The notes under the pieces: generated by a model
The model's input: the letters and a program-made list of their open reading frames with translations, nothing else
What the model was told of the DNA's origin: nothing
Databases searched by the model: none
Assembly: GCA_030549495.1 (NCBI GenBank)
Contig: JAUIRK010000921.1
Span: forward strand, 310,001-374,000
DNA from: Nectonema munidae
Taxonomy: Eukaryota; Nematomorpha; Nectonematoida; Nectonematidae
DNA length: 64,000 bases
Reading direction: 5' to 3'
Made by a program: the position numbers and the translations under genes
Shown: one piece after another, positions 1-11,700 of the stretch
Layout of the letters: the number at the start of each line of letters is the position of its first letter
Numbering within the stretch: the stretch's first letter is position 1

Positions 1-740
1 ACAAAGTTGAAATGATCCTACACAATGGGGTTAATTAACATAAATTGAATATTTTAATTAATTATCATTGAGTTTTTAAATCAGATGAAGATGTTTGAAA
101 AAAAATTATTTGTAAAGAATATATGTTTTGAAAGTTTTCTCAAGAAAATTTATATATAAAATGCTTTTAAAAAAAATTACGCTGAGCTTCTATGCATGCT
201 TTTTTGATTTGATGAACTAAATGTTTTGGTCCTAAAATATCACAGGCTTCAGAACAGGGCTGGGGGTAAGGGTAAGAGTAAGGCGTGAGAGGATTTTCAG
301 AGAGCAAGATTAAAGAGAAAGGAAGTATATCTATTACTCCATTACTGTTTTTACACACGCATACATTAATTTTAGTATATTGTCAATAGAATTTTTAATA
401 GGTAAAAACATTCTGTTATACACTTTATATACTTAACTAGGCTATCAAGTTTTGCTTGATGATTTTTAAGAGAATGACAAAAAAATGTAGGTAACCTTTT
501 TTACACTGGAGTAAGAGTAACATTGTGATTTTTTTACTACGGAATAGGAATAATTCAAAAGTTGCACTACTCCCCAGGTATGCTTTAAGTGCATACGCGT
601 ATTTTAAACTTTACAAAAAATTCATCCCTCAAGGAAAAAAGAAGCTCACATAGTAAAACAGTTCTATCAAAATAAAATTCATGACATTTTTATTCTTTGT
701 AAAGAAAGAAGGATAAAGTTAAGATAAAGTTAAAGCCTCG
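1..740. other. AT-rich stretch, no gene recognised
   Basis: Low-complexity AT-rich sequence. It lies downstream of the last visible TRRAP donor, so it is probably TRRAP intron. No exon, repeat or RNA gene was recognised. Confidence 0.4.
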
Positions 741-1579
741 ACTTCCACCACCTCTATAATCCGACTACCTCTTTACTTCGACCCGTTTTTTACAGTCTAG
801 TTTATATCTACTTTATTTCACTATTATATAACCTCTCTATCTTGACCACCTCTCAACTCCGAACACCGACCACTTGTTTTTTAAAAATTCCTATGTTCAT
901 AATACGATTTTAACTTCTATAACCGACCGTTACTCGCATGATTTTATATTTTTTTTACAACACAGAATACTTTAATAATAATTCACCATACTATTGTGTC
1001 GCATTAAAAAAAGACAAGAAATGTCTCTAATGCTTTCATGAGTTTGAAGAGACATACATGATACTTTTGAAACACATGGCAGTTGGAAATTATGAATAGA
1101 AAAGAATTCCTCACACAGCAAACTTAATCCATTACATAGTCTTACATCCATACTCATGTTTTTCATTTATAGCTGAGCTTAGTCGTAAGTTTTTATCATT
1201 TATAAGAGCTTGCATAAAATATGTGATTGTATATTGAATATCTTGAAAAGTTTTAGTTTGATAAAAATTTCGCCTCTGTTCATACTACTTGGAGATGGCT
1301 TGTTTTTTAAGCAAAATTTCATTAAAAAATTACAGGCTCTATCTATTTTAAGGAGAGAAAAATATGAAAAATGACATAATATATTTTAAAACTAAAGTGG
1401 TCTCTATTAGTTTTAGTATTTTGCGTTCAGTTTTTATATAGTAATTTGAAAGTTTATGCTTGATCAAACTACCTCTTCAAAGGTCTCACTTATCAATATT
1501 ACACATATTATAAAAACTAGATAACTCGGACACTCAGGGAAATATAGAGTTTGTCCGACTTGGTGTAAATGAGAGGTAC

Positions 1580-1768
1580 ATGATCAAAACGGCCGAAACT
1601 AAAACGTTCAAAGACGAAAACGGTCCAAAACCGAAAACTCTAAAACTGAAACGACCGAAAAGTAAGAAATCTTAAAGAATCAAATTTTTTTGAATATAAT
1701 TAATTTTTTTTTATTTTTGACCATTTTGGTTTTCGGCCGTTTTTGTTTTTGGCCGTCTTGACAATCAA
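1580..1768. repeat. Imperfect inverted repeat, MITE-like
   Basis: The left arm (about 1580-1665) contains repeated ACGGCCGAAA, GACGAAAACGG and ACGACCGAAA motifs. The right arm (about 1705-1768) contains their reverse complements (TTTTCGGCCG, TTTTTGGCCGTCTTGA). The arms flank an AT-rich centre. This looks like a small foldback or MITE inside the Tigger 5' region. No clear target duplication was found. Confidence 0.5.
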
Positions 1769-2050
1769 TCATCTGAGATAGTCGTAGTATCAAGGGCTTA
1801 AACTTTATTTCGACAAATACGACCTTGATATTTTTATTAATCTCTTTTTTTTAATAATTTTTTCAAAAGTTGTATCCAATAAATCCTATTAGTGTTCATT
1901 TCAGAGCTTTTTCATTGATTTTTATGATTTCACTCTTTGTTATTAGTTATAAGAAAAAAAAATAGTTTCTCTAGGTAGTTTATATAAACTGTATTATTTT
2001 GTTTCTTATTTTGTTTATTTTCATTTAAGATTTTAAAGAGCTAATTAAAA

Positions 2051-3614
2051 ATGTCACGCAAGCATAAAGAAATTCCATTGTCTGAAAAAGTTAATCTAAT
2101 CAAGTCTAGCGAGGGTTAAAGTCAAGGAGAGCTTGCTGAGATTTTCCATATTGAAAAAACAACTGTTCAAAATATTTTGAAAAGAAAAAATGAATATCTC
2201 AAATTTTACGAAGAAAATGCAAACTCATACAAGAAAAGAATTACTATTAGAACTCAAAATGAAAAAGTGGATCATGCTGTTTGGTTGTGGTTTCAAAGAG
2301 CAAGGGGATCCAACATTCCTGTTTCTGGCCCACTTCTTCAAGAGAAAGCTCTGTTCGTGGCAAATAGCCTTAATTTGAAAGATTTCAAGGCATCTAACGG
2401 ATGGTTGGAAAAATTCCGTTCAAGGCACAATATCAGCTTTTCTAAAATATGCGGAGAACGAGGCGATATTGATTTGAATACAGTGGAAGACTGGAAAAAT
2501 AAAATACCAGTCATTGTTTAAAATTATGAAAAAAAGGATATTTTCAACATGGATGAGTTTAGCTTGTTTTATCGAGCTCTACCCGAAAAATCCTTAACTA
2601 TAAAGGGTGAAAATTGTACTGGAGGTAAAAAAATAAAGGATAGATTAAGTATTGCAGTGTGTGTCAATATGTTAGGCGAGTTTGAAAGAGTTTAAAAGAT
2701 GAGAAAATCCGCTAAACCATACTGCTTCCGAAATTTAAATTTGAAAAACTTACCTGTCATATGGAAGCATAACACAAAAGCATGGATGACATACAAAATA
2801 TTTGATGAATGGGTACTCTCTTTTAACGACAAAATGAAAAGACAGAAACGAAACATTTTGTTTCTTTTTGGACAATGGTCCATCCCATTCAAAGTTTATC
2901 AATAACTTAACTAACATCAAGCTAGTTTTCATTCCAGCAAACACAACCTCTATATTGCAGCCCTTGGATCAGGGTATCATTTGTTCCATAAAGAAAAGTT
3001 ATAGAAAAGGGTTTTTACGTAAAATTTTGAATGTGATGGATGAAAAAATATTAATATCTGATATAGTTAAATCTGTCTCTGTTCTGAATGCCTGTGAATG
3101 GATAAAGTTTTCAGTGCAAAGTTGCAATCCAAGTTTAGTTTCAAAATGTTTTAGAAAAGCTGGCTTTCCGGTGGATGAAATTTTAGAAGAAGTGGAGGAA
3201 GAAGAAGAAGAGTTTAATGTGTATTTAGAGAAAATTTCTTCTAATATTGAAGAGCCTATCATAACAGCTGATGAATTCATCGAGATAGATGATGATAGTC
3301 TTGCTAATGAAGTTTATACATCAAATTGGGAGAAAGAATTTTTTCAAGAAGTCTTTAAAGAAACAGAAACTGATCAATTGCTTGAACGTGAAAGTATTTC
3401 AGAAGAAAATAATGAAATTGAAATTGAAAGTTTAGTGTGTCAAATTCATACTTTTCAAGAGTCTCTAGAGTATATTGAAGCATTGAAAATGTTTTGTTTG
3501 GATAGAAATTATAGCGAAATTTATACTACTTTAATTGATGTAAAAGAAAAGTTAGAACAAAAGTCAATAGAATTCAAGATGAAACAAAAAAAAATCACTG
3601 ATTTTTTCAAATAA
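2051..3614 (+). pseudogene. Tigger/pogo transposase, disrupted
   Basis: The reading starts MSRKHKEIPLSEKVNLI with a CENP-B-like helix-turn-helix (LAEIFHIEKTTVQNIL), then a second DNA-binding domain (NGWLEKFRSRHNISF). The catalytic acidic residues follow: NMDEFSLFY, DNGPSH and SILQPLDQGII. An acidic C-terminal tail with a glutamate run (EEVEEEEEEF) closes the protein, which stops at 3612-3614. It is non-functional as read: in-frame TAA codons lie at about 2117, 2519 and 2692, and a one-base shift in the T-run near 2855-2867 just before the second catalytic Asp moves the rest to another frame. From 2868 the frame is open for 248 codons. The damage is light, so insertion may be moderately recent. 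It would cut and paste the element at TA sites if whole. Confidence 0.85.
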
Positions 3615-3744
3615 AATTTTTATCATGTAAAAAACATATTAACATTTTTGAAAATACTATGACTCTATAAGTCGACCACCTCTTAAAATCGACCATTTTA
3701 AAGCAGTCAATGGAGTGGTCGAATTATAGAGGTTTTACATAAAA

Positions 3745-5460
3745 GTAAATCATAAGCAAAACTCTTTTTAACGTAATTTCGCAGTTTTCGACAAAAGTCC
3801 GTTAGGTCAAACCTCTGTAGGCACAAAGCATAACCTGTTAAGAAAAGGTACATAAAGAAAAAAATTCTAAAATTTTTCACTTATGAAGAAACGAAATTAA
3901 AATCAATTGGCATAACAACAATGAACTCAACCACATTGATCTAACAGGAATTAAGACATTTTAAATAGTAGACCTAAAAAATCAGAAAAGATAAAATGTT
4001 TCATCATCACTTATTTCGTGCTTTTCTTCGTATTTTTAAACATTTAAATTAAATATTTTGGCAAAAAAAGAAAAAAAGTTTAAAAAAACTTTTGAGAATC
4101 GTCTTAACGGATTGAAAAAAATGTATAGTTATAGAATAAAACATCGAACGTTATCTAAAATAAAATGGTTTTAATTTGTTTTTTGAACTGAAAAGCAACG
4201 ACATGGATTTGAAGATTTCTGTGAAGATACATTTCAAAGTAAACATATGTTGATAGTTTATCAACATTAAACTAAGAATTTGTGAAAGAAAGAAAAACTA
4301 AGATGAAACATATCTAAGTGTATAAAAGAGCACTTAAAACAGGATAAAATCTCATTTATATGATTGAAATTTAAATTAAATTATTTTTGTGTCAATTGTG
4401 AATACGTGATTTGTTTCTAGATCAATTGACTTAGGTAAATTTCTTTCTCAAACACATGATATATTTTTTAATTTAGAATTACTCCTTTCAGGCATTCATT
4501 TTCAAAAATAAATTGTCTCATTTCTTTTTCATCGAGTTTTGACATACATTAAGCAAAGGATTATTATTTTATAGTAAAACAAGTTGTCCGTTAAAAAGAC
4601 GTTTGCATCATGGCCATCGGTGCAGCGGGATGAAGAAATTTTAGTCAAGTTGATAAAGTAATAGTAAAGGAAGGAAGGTTTTTCTTTTGGATATTCTTGA
4701 AACCGTCTCTTGCGAAAAATATTTTATTGATAAATAGTGGAACAAGAAAGTATGATATTAAAAAATGTTTAGTTGTTTATACTTTTACTTATTAATTAAT
4801 AGAGATTCTCCATTTAATTAAATTTCACAAGAAGGATATAAGTATAAATTTTTTGACTGATGTGGACAAACTCAGGTATGTTTTTGTAGATATAATGGTT
4901 GTGCGAGTTAGAATTTACTCTCCGCGATAATATATCAATGGCATTTCCATTCAATTTACTTCGGTTCTTATTAAAGTGGGCGTCTTTGATAAATATTGTC
5001 TTGTTTTCAAGAAATTTCACCTAATTTCAAGAAAAGCTTCATTTTCATCCTCTTAACATCTACAGCGGTAGATCATCCAAGTGTTTTCAAGTGATCGAGT
5101 AAAGTTTTACTTTATCCAAAATTTTTATGATAGCACATATACATTGACATCTTCTCTCTTAATTTTTTAAGAAGTATGAAACGTGTTTAGTTAAAATAAC
5201 AATTATGATATTTCCATCCGCACATACAAGAAGATATATCTCTAATATGTATCCACTAACACTAAACCTAACCCTAATACTAACTCGAATACTAATGCTA
5301 CACTAAGCGTAACGCCGACAAAACATTTTCAAAATTTTACACATATTTCACATTCAGAAATTGGTTGAGCACTTGTCAACTATTATGGAGTCAAAATCAG
5401 CGCAAGAGTGAATTTCAATAAAATGGAAACATTTTTTATCTATATAAGTTATATTTCCTT
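3745..5460. other. TRRAP intronic sequence, nothing recognised
   Basis: AT-rich DNA with no recognisable exon. A short string with several CCTAA-like steps near 5255-5285 is irregular and not telomeric. The next TRRAP exon expected after 5749-5863 was looked for on the minus strand here and not found. Confidence 0.4.
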
Positions 5461-5467
5461 TTAGCTA

Positions 5468-5545
5468 GTGTTGTAAATAAAGTGCCTCACAACATAATTG
5501 GAATGTTGTAGATAAAGTGGTGCCTCACAACATAGATTAAAAGCT
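5468..5545. repeat. Short tandem duplication
   Basis: Two adjacent near-copies of a roughly 36-bp unit begin with GTTGTAAATAAAGTG and GTTGTAGATAAAGTG, and each ends with CCTCACAACATA. They lie in the intron just downstream of the last TRRAP exon seen. Confidence 0.6.
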
Positions 5546-5748
5546 CACAATTCACTGGCAATTTACAACTAACCCTCTAACCACAATCACTCTATTTCAA
5601 TAGTATATAAGCCTTCACATTTCTTTATCTTCGTTGAAAGTAAAGCCTACTTTTCTTCAAATAAATTTATTTCTTACTTTACAACAGCTAGTTTATTGAG
5701 CTATAGTTAATTCTATAATTTAAAATGTATATAAAAGTAAAGACTTAC

Positions 5749-8700
5749 GAACACCGGATTTACACGTCAAGACGCCCCAAGTAACTGTTTTAACGCCGGT
5801 AGCCAGAGTCTTCACAATCATTTTAATGTCATTCAAACTTTTGTTGTTGCTCGAAATCTGAATCTAAAAAGAGGAAGCAAAGATAAAATAGAAAAGTTTT
5901 GAGATTGTGATTTAGAGGCAACTTTTTGAATTTCACTACTGTGATTCTGATATCTTGTAATAAGTTCTTTTATGTGCGAGCCACACCTACTTAGTGATTC
6001 GTCAGTGTCGGGATGTGAACTCGTATCACGTGATCTAATAAAAAAATAAAAACTTTCACGTTAAGCATAAAATGAATATCAGTACAGTATCATGGCATCT
6101 ATCGAGAGGTCGTAATGGTGTACATGTGAAAAATTATACAGACAAGTCATTATTTCATCCATCAATTCCATCTTATCCGCTCACCTTAGATCCTCCTCCC
6201 CCTTTATAGGAAATACTTTATATTATTATGTTCTCTCATTTGGACAAAAAGTTTTTGTTACCGAGACCAAAATTTCTTGGGTTGTCTTGGCGCAATTTAA
6301 TGCGATATTGTTATGATGATAAAGCAGATAGATGGTTGGTGTGTTTACTAAAATTATTTAACTTGAAATTAAACGTATTGAATTTGAATATGAAAAAAGT
6401 TAACTTGAAATTAAATTAAATTGATCTGAATTTTAAAAAAAAGAATTCTAAATTAAAAAACTTAACTTCAAATTAAAATAACTGAACAAATTCATAAATC
6501 CTTAGTAGCATTTTGTTATCTCCTATTTTTATTATATATTTTTTTTAAATTGTTATTTACGCCTAACTTTTTTACTTTTATAGAATAAAGTTTCAATAAA
6601 GACCAAAACTTTTTTTCAATTTCCTTTTTTATATAAATGATAGGAATAATTTGCAATTTTGTAAGTATGAAACTCAAAACACACCTCTTTGAGCAAATTT
6701 ATTCGTAAAAAGTTCTAGATTTTTATATTGAACTTAAGTTTTTTTTCAAATTTGAAGTTCAATTAATTTAATTTGTAGTTCATTTTTATTAATCGGAGGT
6801 TCATTTATTGAGATTTTAATTCCACTTCTTTAATTTAATTCAAAATATTCAAATATTTTAATTTGTAGGTAAAACATTGTAGATATCGTATATAGTTAAT
6901 TTGTTATATAATAATTAGTCTTTAATTAACTATTTTTAATTAGTCTTTCATAACATTCTTAACGTGGTATTCTTTTCTTAAAAAAAAAAGAAAGTTGATG
7001 GAAGAATGAAAGAGATGGGATTCCTGTTCAACTCATGGAAAAAAGGGAAAATGAAACAAATTAAAATCCTGGAATAGATGGACAATTCTGGCTTAGATGT
7101 ACAGTGCAACTGGTAAAACGTGATAGTATCAATCATAGATGCAACTTGATTTTTAAAACAGGGTTTGCAAACAAATCTGAAAGTTGTTTATAAAATAAAA
7201 AATAAGATAAAAACAAAATTGATTTAAAATTATCACGATAAATATTCTATCCCATCATTTAACATAATAGCAAGAATTGTAAGTAAAAAATGTTTGAGAT
7301 AACTAGTCTGAAGTACACTAGTGGAAAAATACACTCCAATGTGTCCTTTTACTTTTAGATGGCTAGCTTCCGTTAGTGAGTTAGTCAATAATACTATTTA
7401 GTGAAACAATGTTTTTGTCAATGGTATTCTTGCGCATAAATTGGTTAAGACGTTATGAATTTAGCTTTTTGGTTGCTTTTTATGAAAAAAATAGTAAGAC
7501 TTTGTACATCCCAGAAGTGGCGTATTTGAATAAGCAAGATACATTTTATATCACCATAGGTCCTCAGATAAAAGATCACTCGTCCAATATATGATTACGC
7601 TCTTTGTTCAAGATTCTCAAAATAAGAGAGGTGTAGAAACTTTAGGTTAAATACATTTATTAGCTATGACAAAAATATTTTACTTCTGATTTTTTCGTAC
7701 AAAGATTGATTAAATAAATATTATTGTGTATATCAACTGGATAAATAATTGACTATAACAAACAAAACAATTATAAGCAAGCCAGCTGATTAACTAGAAA
7801 TAAGGCACATAAAGAAGTATTTAGTTGATTAATTAATTGTAAATAAAACAATGTGACCATACACCTAAAATTATAAAAAAAAAATAAAATAGTTAAAAAA
7901 ATAACCCTAACTAACTAGTTAAGAGATTAACTATCCTGCTATGCGGAACTTAATGTTATCATGATTAAAAATCTATCTCACAAATAGAAAAACTAAAAAA
8001 ATATAAAAAAAATACACGAATCCTTTTTCTGAATTTTGTTTGAGCTCTGGGAGATAAATTTTTGTTATTTCTTTGAGTTTGAGAACGAATAAGTTCAAAA
8101 TTTTCAAGAGAATCACACGACCCTAAAAACATGGAATTAAAAGAGAGAGAATATAAAAAAATCGGCATACATTGACATTCTCAGAATCAGATCGAAGTTT
8201 AATGCATTCCACTAAATTTAGAAGAAGCTTGCAAGAGACATTTTGAATGTTGAAGGGTAGGGAAATGTCGTGAACATTTTTAGCAAAGAGACTAACTGCC
8301 AACGTCAACTCTCTCAATGGAAGTGATTGACGTACGTGATGCACCATATCAGCCAATGAACTGAAAGCTAAGGGACTACAAATAGAAGAAAGCATTAGTA
8401 TAGTTGAGATGTAGTAATTTCATTCGCAAATATGTAGATAAACGGCTACATCCAACTGATTAACAGCATGTGGTCCAAGCAGATCGCATTGTCTTTATGC
8501 GATAACATTTGTTTCTAGCTCACATAGATCGATATAAACTTTTCTTATAAACAGGGGTGTTACCAGAAATTAAAACACGAGGTAGCAATGAAAAAAATAA
8601 GAGCGGTTATAAGGAACTAAATGAAATTTTTCTATGAAAAAGATCAGATGAGCATTAATGTAGAAAGAATTAAAAATTAATGACTGCTTTAGAAGATGAG

Positions 8701-11700
8701 GTTAATTTTATGTTCTATTCAATAATTTGGGGCGGATTAACGAAGAATTTATTACAAATCAATGAGTAAAAAGTGCAGAAATCGAACCACAGCGTTTCTT
8801 GACAAGTGGTATTGGAGCCAAGCAGAATATTGAGATTGAAGAGTCGATCGAGGTGCGGAATGAATTCTAGAAAAGATCATTGGAATAAGGTAAAGAGTGA
8901 AAGAAAAATGGATCAAACTCATTCTCAGGTGAGTGGCTTGGATGTGGCGCAGCGCAACCAAAATGTCTTTACGAGTTCCTGCCAATTCTGAAGGACACGA
9001 AGTAAAGAGAAAGAGTATAGAAGTGACTATAAGATTAGCATGTTCATTAATGATTTCCTACAGTGCAAAAAATGGTAAAAGGTTAGCTAAAGGAAATAGG
9101 AATTGAGAGTGGAAATTGGAATAAAAAAATAAACAATAATGATATTCAAAATAGAAAATATGAGCTTTACAAGTTAGGTTTAATGTTTTATGGGAAAAAC
9201 TAAAAATTTCAACAACAAACATTTTAGGTAAAGAAAAGTAAACAATGTAAATAATAGTTACTTTTTTTTCTTAGACAGACCTAAATTAAACTTTTTATAG
9301 TAAAATAAAGAACATTTTAATAAATTAGGTTGAAGAAAATAGATCAAACATTTTGCTTGCAACACAAAGCAGAAATGTCAAAATTTCAGGAAATCTTTCA
9401 ATGACAATCTAAAATTGACATTCACAAACGACTTTGAAATATGGACATGTCATCACAGGGGCGTGAGTAGGGTTGGTTAGATGCTGGATTCGATAACTCA
9501 AGGTCTTGGGTTCGATCCCGCATCAAGCCTGCTTTCCTCATAGTTCGATACAGGCGGCGCAATTGTGCCTTCTCGATGAAAACACCATATGGTACCTTTA
9601 CCTTCATCACACGTTTTGGAGATTTATAATATTTGAAATAGGAAAGTTGATGCTGCATAATTATAAATTTTTAAAGTCAAAGTAAATGGAGTTGCGATTT
9701 ATAAACAAACGGAGTAGGATTCGGAGGCGCCAAATATTCTTAAGACCCCACAACCCTGGCCAACAGTCCATTGTATGTGGGGTCTAGTCTACTACACCAC
9801 TACAATGTTCATTGGAATAAACAGTATAATAGAGGATATTGAATCATCATTAAGCTCCCTTAAATCCTCAAGTGTTTTCGTTAACCTGTTAATTCATGCG
9901 TAATATCTTTTAACCGATCGATTAACCGTTTTTTATTTTCGTGGAAATGTTGAGTCCATAGATATACTACACATAAGATACCAAAATATTTTGTCCAAGA
10001 AACGCAAACAAATGAATGACAAATTTATTAGAGTATAATTACAAGTACCAAAGCATGAAATAAGGTTATGCAATGCGATTTAAAAAAACATGATATATTT
10101 ACACAAGACACCGCGTTACAATTGTTTAAAATCATTTATATAGGTAAATTTATTATTATTCGCTAACGGTTTTGCGAATTGAATTTACTGGGTAAAATGC
10201 TGTGCAGCTTATGGAAAAAAAGACAAAAAGATATTTCACACAATGTGAAATGCGTTTTTACATGAAAGCTGTTATAAAAAAATTCAATCTAAATAAAGTT
10301 TTTCGATTTAAATTAACATTTTCATTTTTTTCAATTTTGAAAATATCTGTGCCGATTATCGCAGAAGTGGGATGTCTGATTGGAAAAAAATTATTTTTAA
10401 GACTTAAGTATACGAATAAGAGTGTATTCATTCGAAATTTGGATCAGTTACATCTTTTTAAAAATATTATGGGAGTCAATGGTTCCGTTACGGTGAATCG
10501 GTAAACCTTATTCACCGGTTAAAAATCTCTTAATTTTAAAGGAATCCCATCATCTCTAGGTGCTAAGGTACGAACTTATGTGTTGCATCACTACGCAGTG
10601 TATTTACAGCATGATACACACGGACACGATTGTTTTTGTAAGGGTAGTCACAATTTTTTTAATCAAGTGCGAACACTTTTCCTTCCAAAAGTATTTTGAG
10701 GAAGGTGTGGAAGTTTCGTTACACTTTTGCAGCTGTTGGCTACACGAATAGGTTTCAATTATGACCAAAAGCTACTTCAATTAGCTTCTAATTCTCGTTA
10801 TTCCAAGGGCGAGGCAATCTGTCCCCTTGCATCGATAAGAAGTTCTCGACTCAAATCAATTATAATTTTAGTATTAGTTAATATCTTTTATAAATTTATA
10901 CAGATAATTAGCTAGACCAAAATTTTAATAAAAGTAAGCTCTATAAAGAGGAGAAAGAAGTTCTCGCAACATTTTTAAGCTTACATGAAAGCAAAATGCA
11001 AACAAAAAAATATATATATATAAAGTAAAAAGTTTATTGAAAATCAAAAATGTTAAAAATTAAGCTTAAGAGAAAAAAATAAAAATAGTTAAGTCAAAAA
11101 TAAAGTTATTCAAAATTTGTTTTTAATCAGTTAAAATTTTATTTAACCTGCATCATTTTTTTGATAAAATTAAAAATTGAATGTAAGGAAAATTTTTCAA
11201 AATAAGAGGTGTCAAGTTTTCAATATTCAATGCGATTTATAGTGGAAAATTTTCACTAACTTTACTCGAACAACAATTTGATGAACGAAAACGTCTTCTT
11301 CTGTGCCAAAAATTTAATGTTGCATTTTCAATGAGGTATGCCCTAGTTTCAGAACCAGAGAGTAGATAGATCGTAAGATTTGTTTGATATGTGTATTTTA
11401 AACAATGAGAATTAGTTATTTATACCCCCTCCTGTCCCATATATCCTCATTCCTATCTAGCTAAGCGCTTGAGTACTCAAGAAAAATTATATTTGTGCCA
11501 TTTTTAAACGCAATCTTTATTTTTGTAAGGGGAATACAAAAGTTTTCATTATAATGCCGATAGTATCTATAAAGGTTCTGAAAAGTGATATAAAACACGA
11601 GGTATAACTGCTATATGCGGCTTCAATAGCAAAGGAGTGTTGTAAGTGCATGATTATGATGCTAAAGTACGGAATAATTTATGTATTTATGTAATCGAGA

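Larger units (their letters stand above)
743..3739 (+). mobile_element. pogo/Tigger-like DNA transposon, decayed
   Basis: The 3' end carries ATAGAGGTTTTACA followed by TA (3740-3741). Its reverse complement, ACCTCTATAATTCGACCACT, is matched imperfectly near 752-773 (ACCTCTATAATCCGACTACC) and again near 832-860, so the right end is firm and the left end approximate (about 743 or 828). Between them is a pogo-type transposase with helix-turn-helix and DDE regions. A TA target duplication is the family rule and fits the right end. The element sits in the presumed TRRAP intron that follows exon 5749-5863. About 1.2 kb separate the left end from the transposase start, which is long for the family and suggests extra inserted sequence. 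Confidence 0.75.

Noticed and set aside
5250-5290. Telomere-like CCTAA repeats
   Set aside because: The steps are irregular and only a few long, inside a TRRAP intron.
9508-9520. tRNA gene
   Set aside because: The B box is good, but no cloverleaf could be drawn, and the element has a tail shared with another copy, so it is a SINE.
10202-10504. 100-codon plus-strand gene
   Set aside because: No domain, AT-driven K/F/I-rich composition, and it lies within a TRRAP intron between well-supported minus-strand exons.
9880-10530. Transposon bounded by TTAACC...GGTTAA motifs
   Set aside because: TTAACCTGTTAATTCATGCG on the left and the reverse complement of ATTCACCGGTTAA on the right match too loosely, and no target duplication was found.
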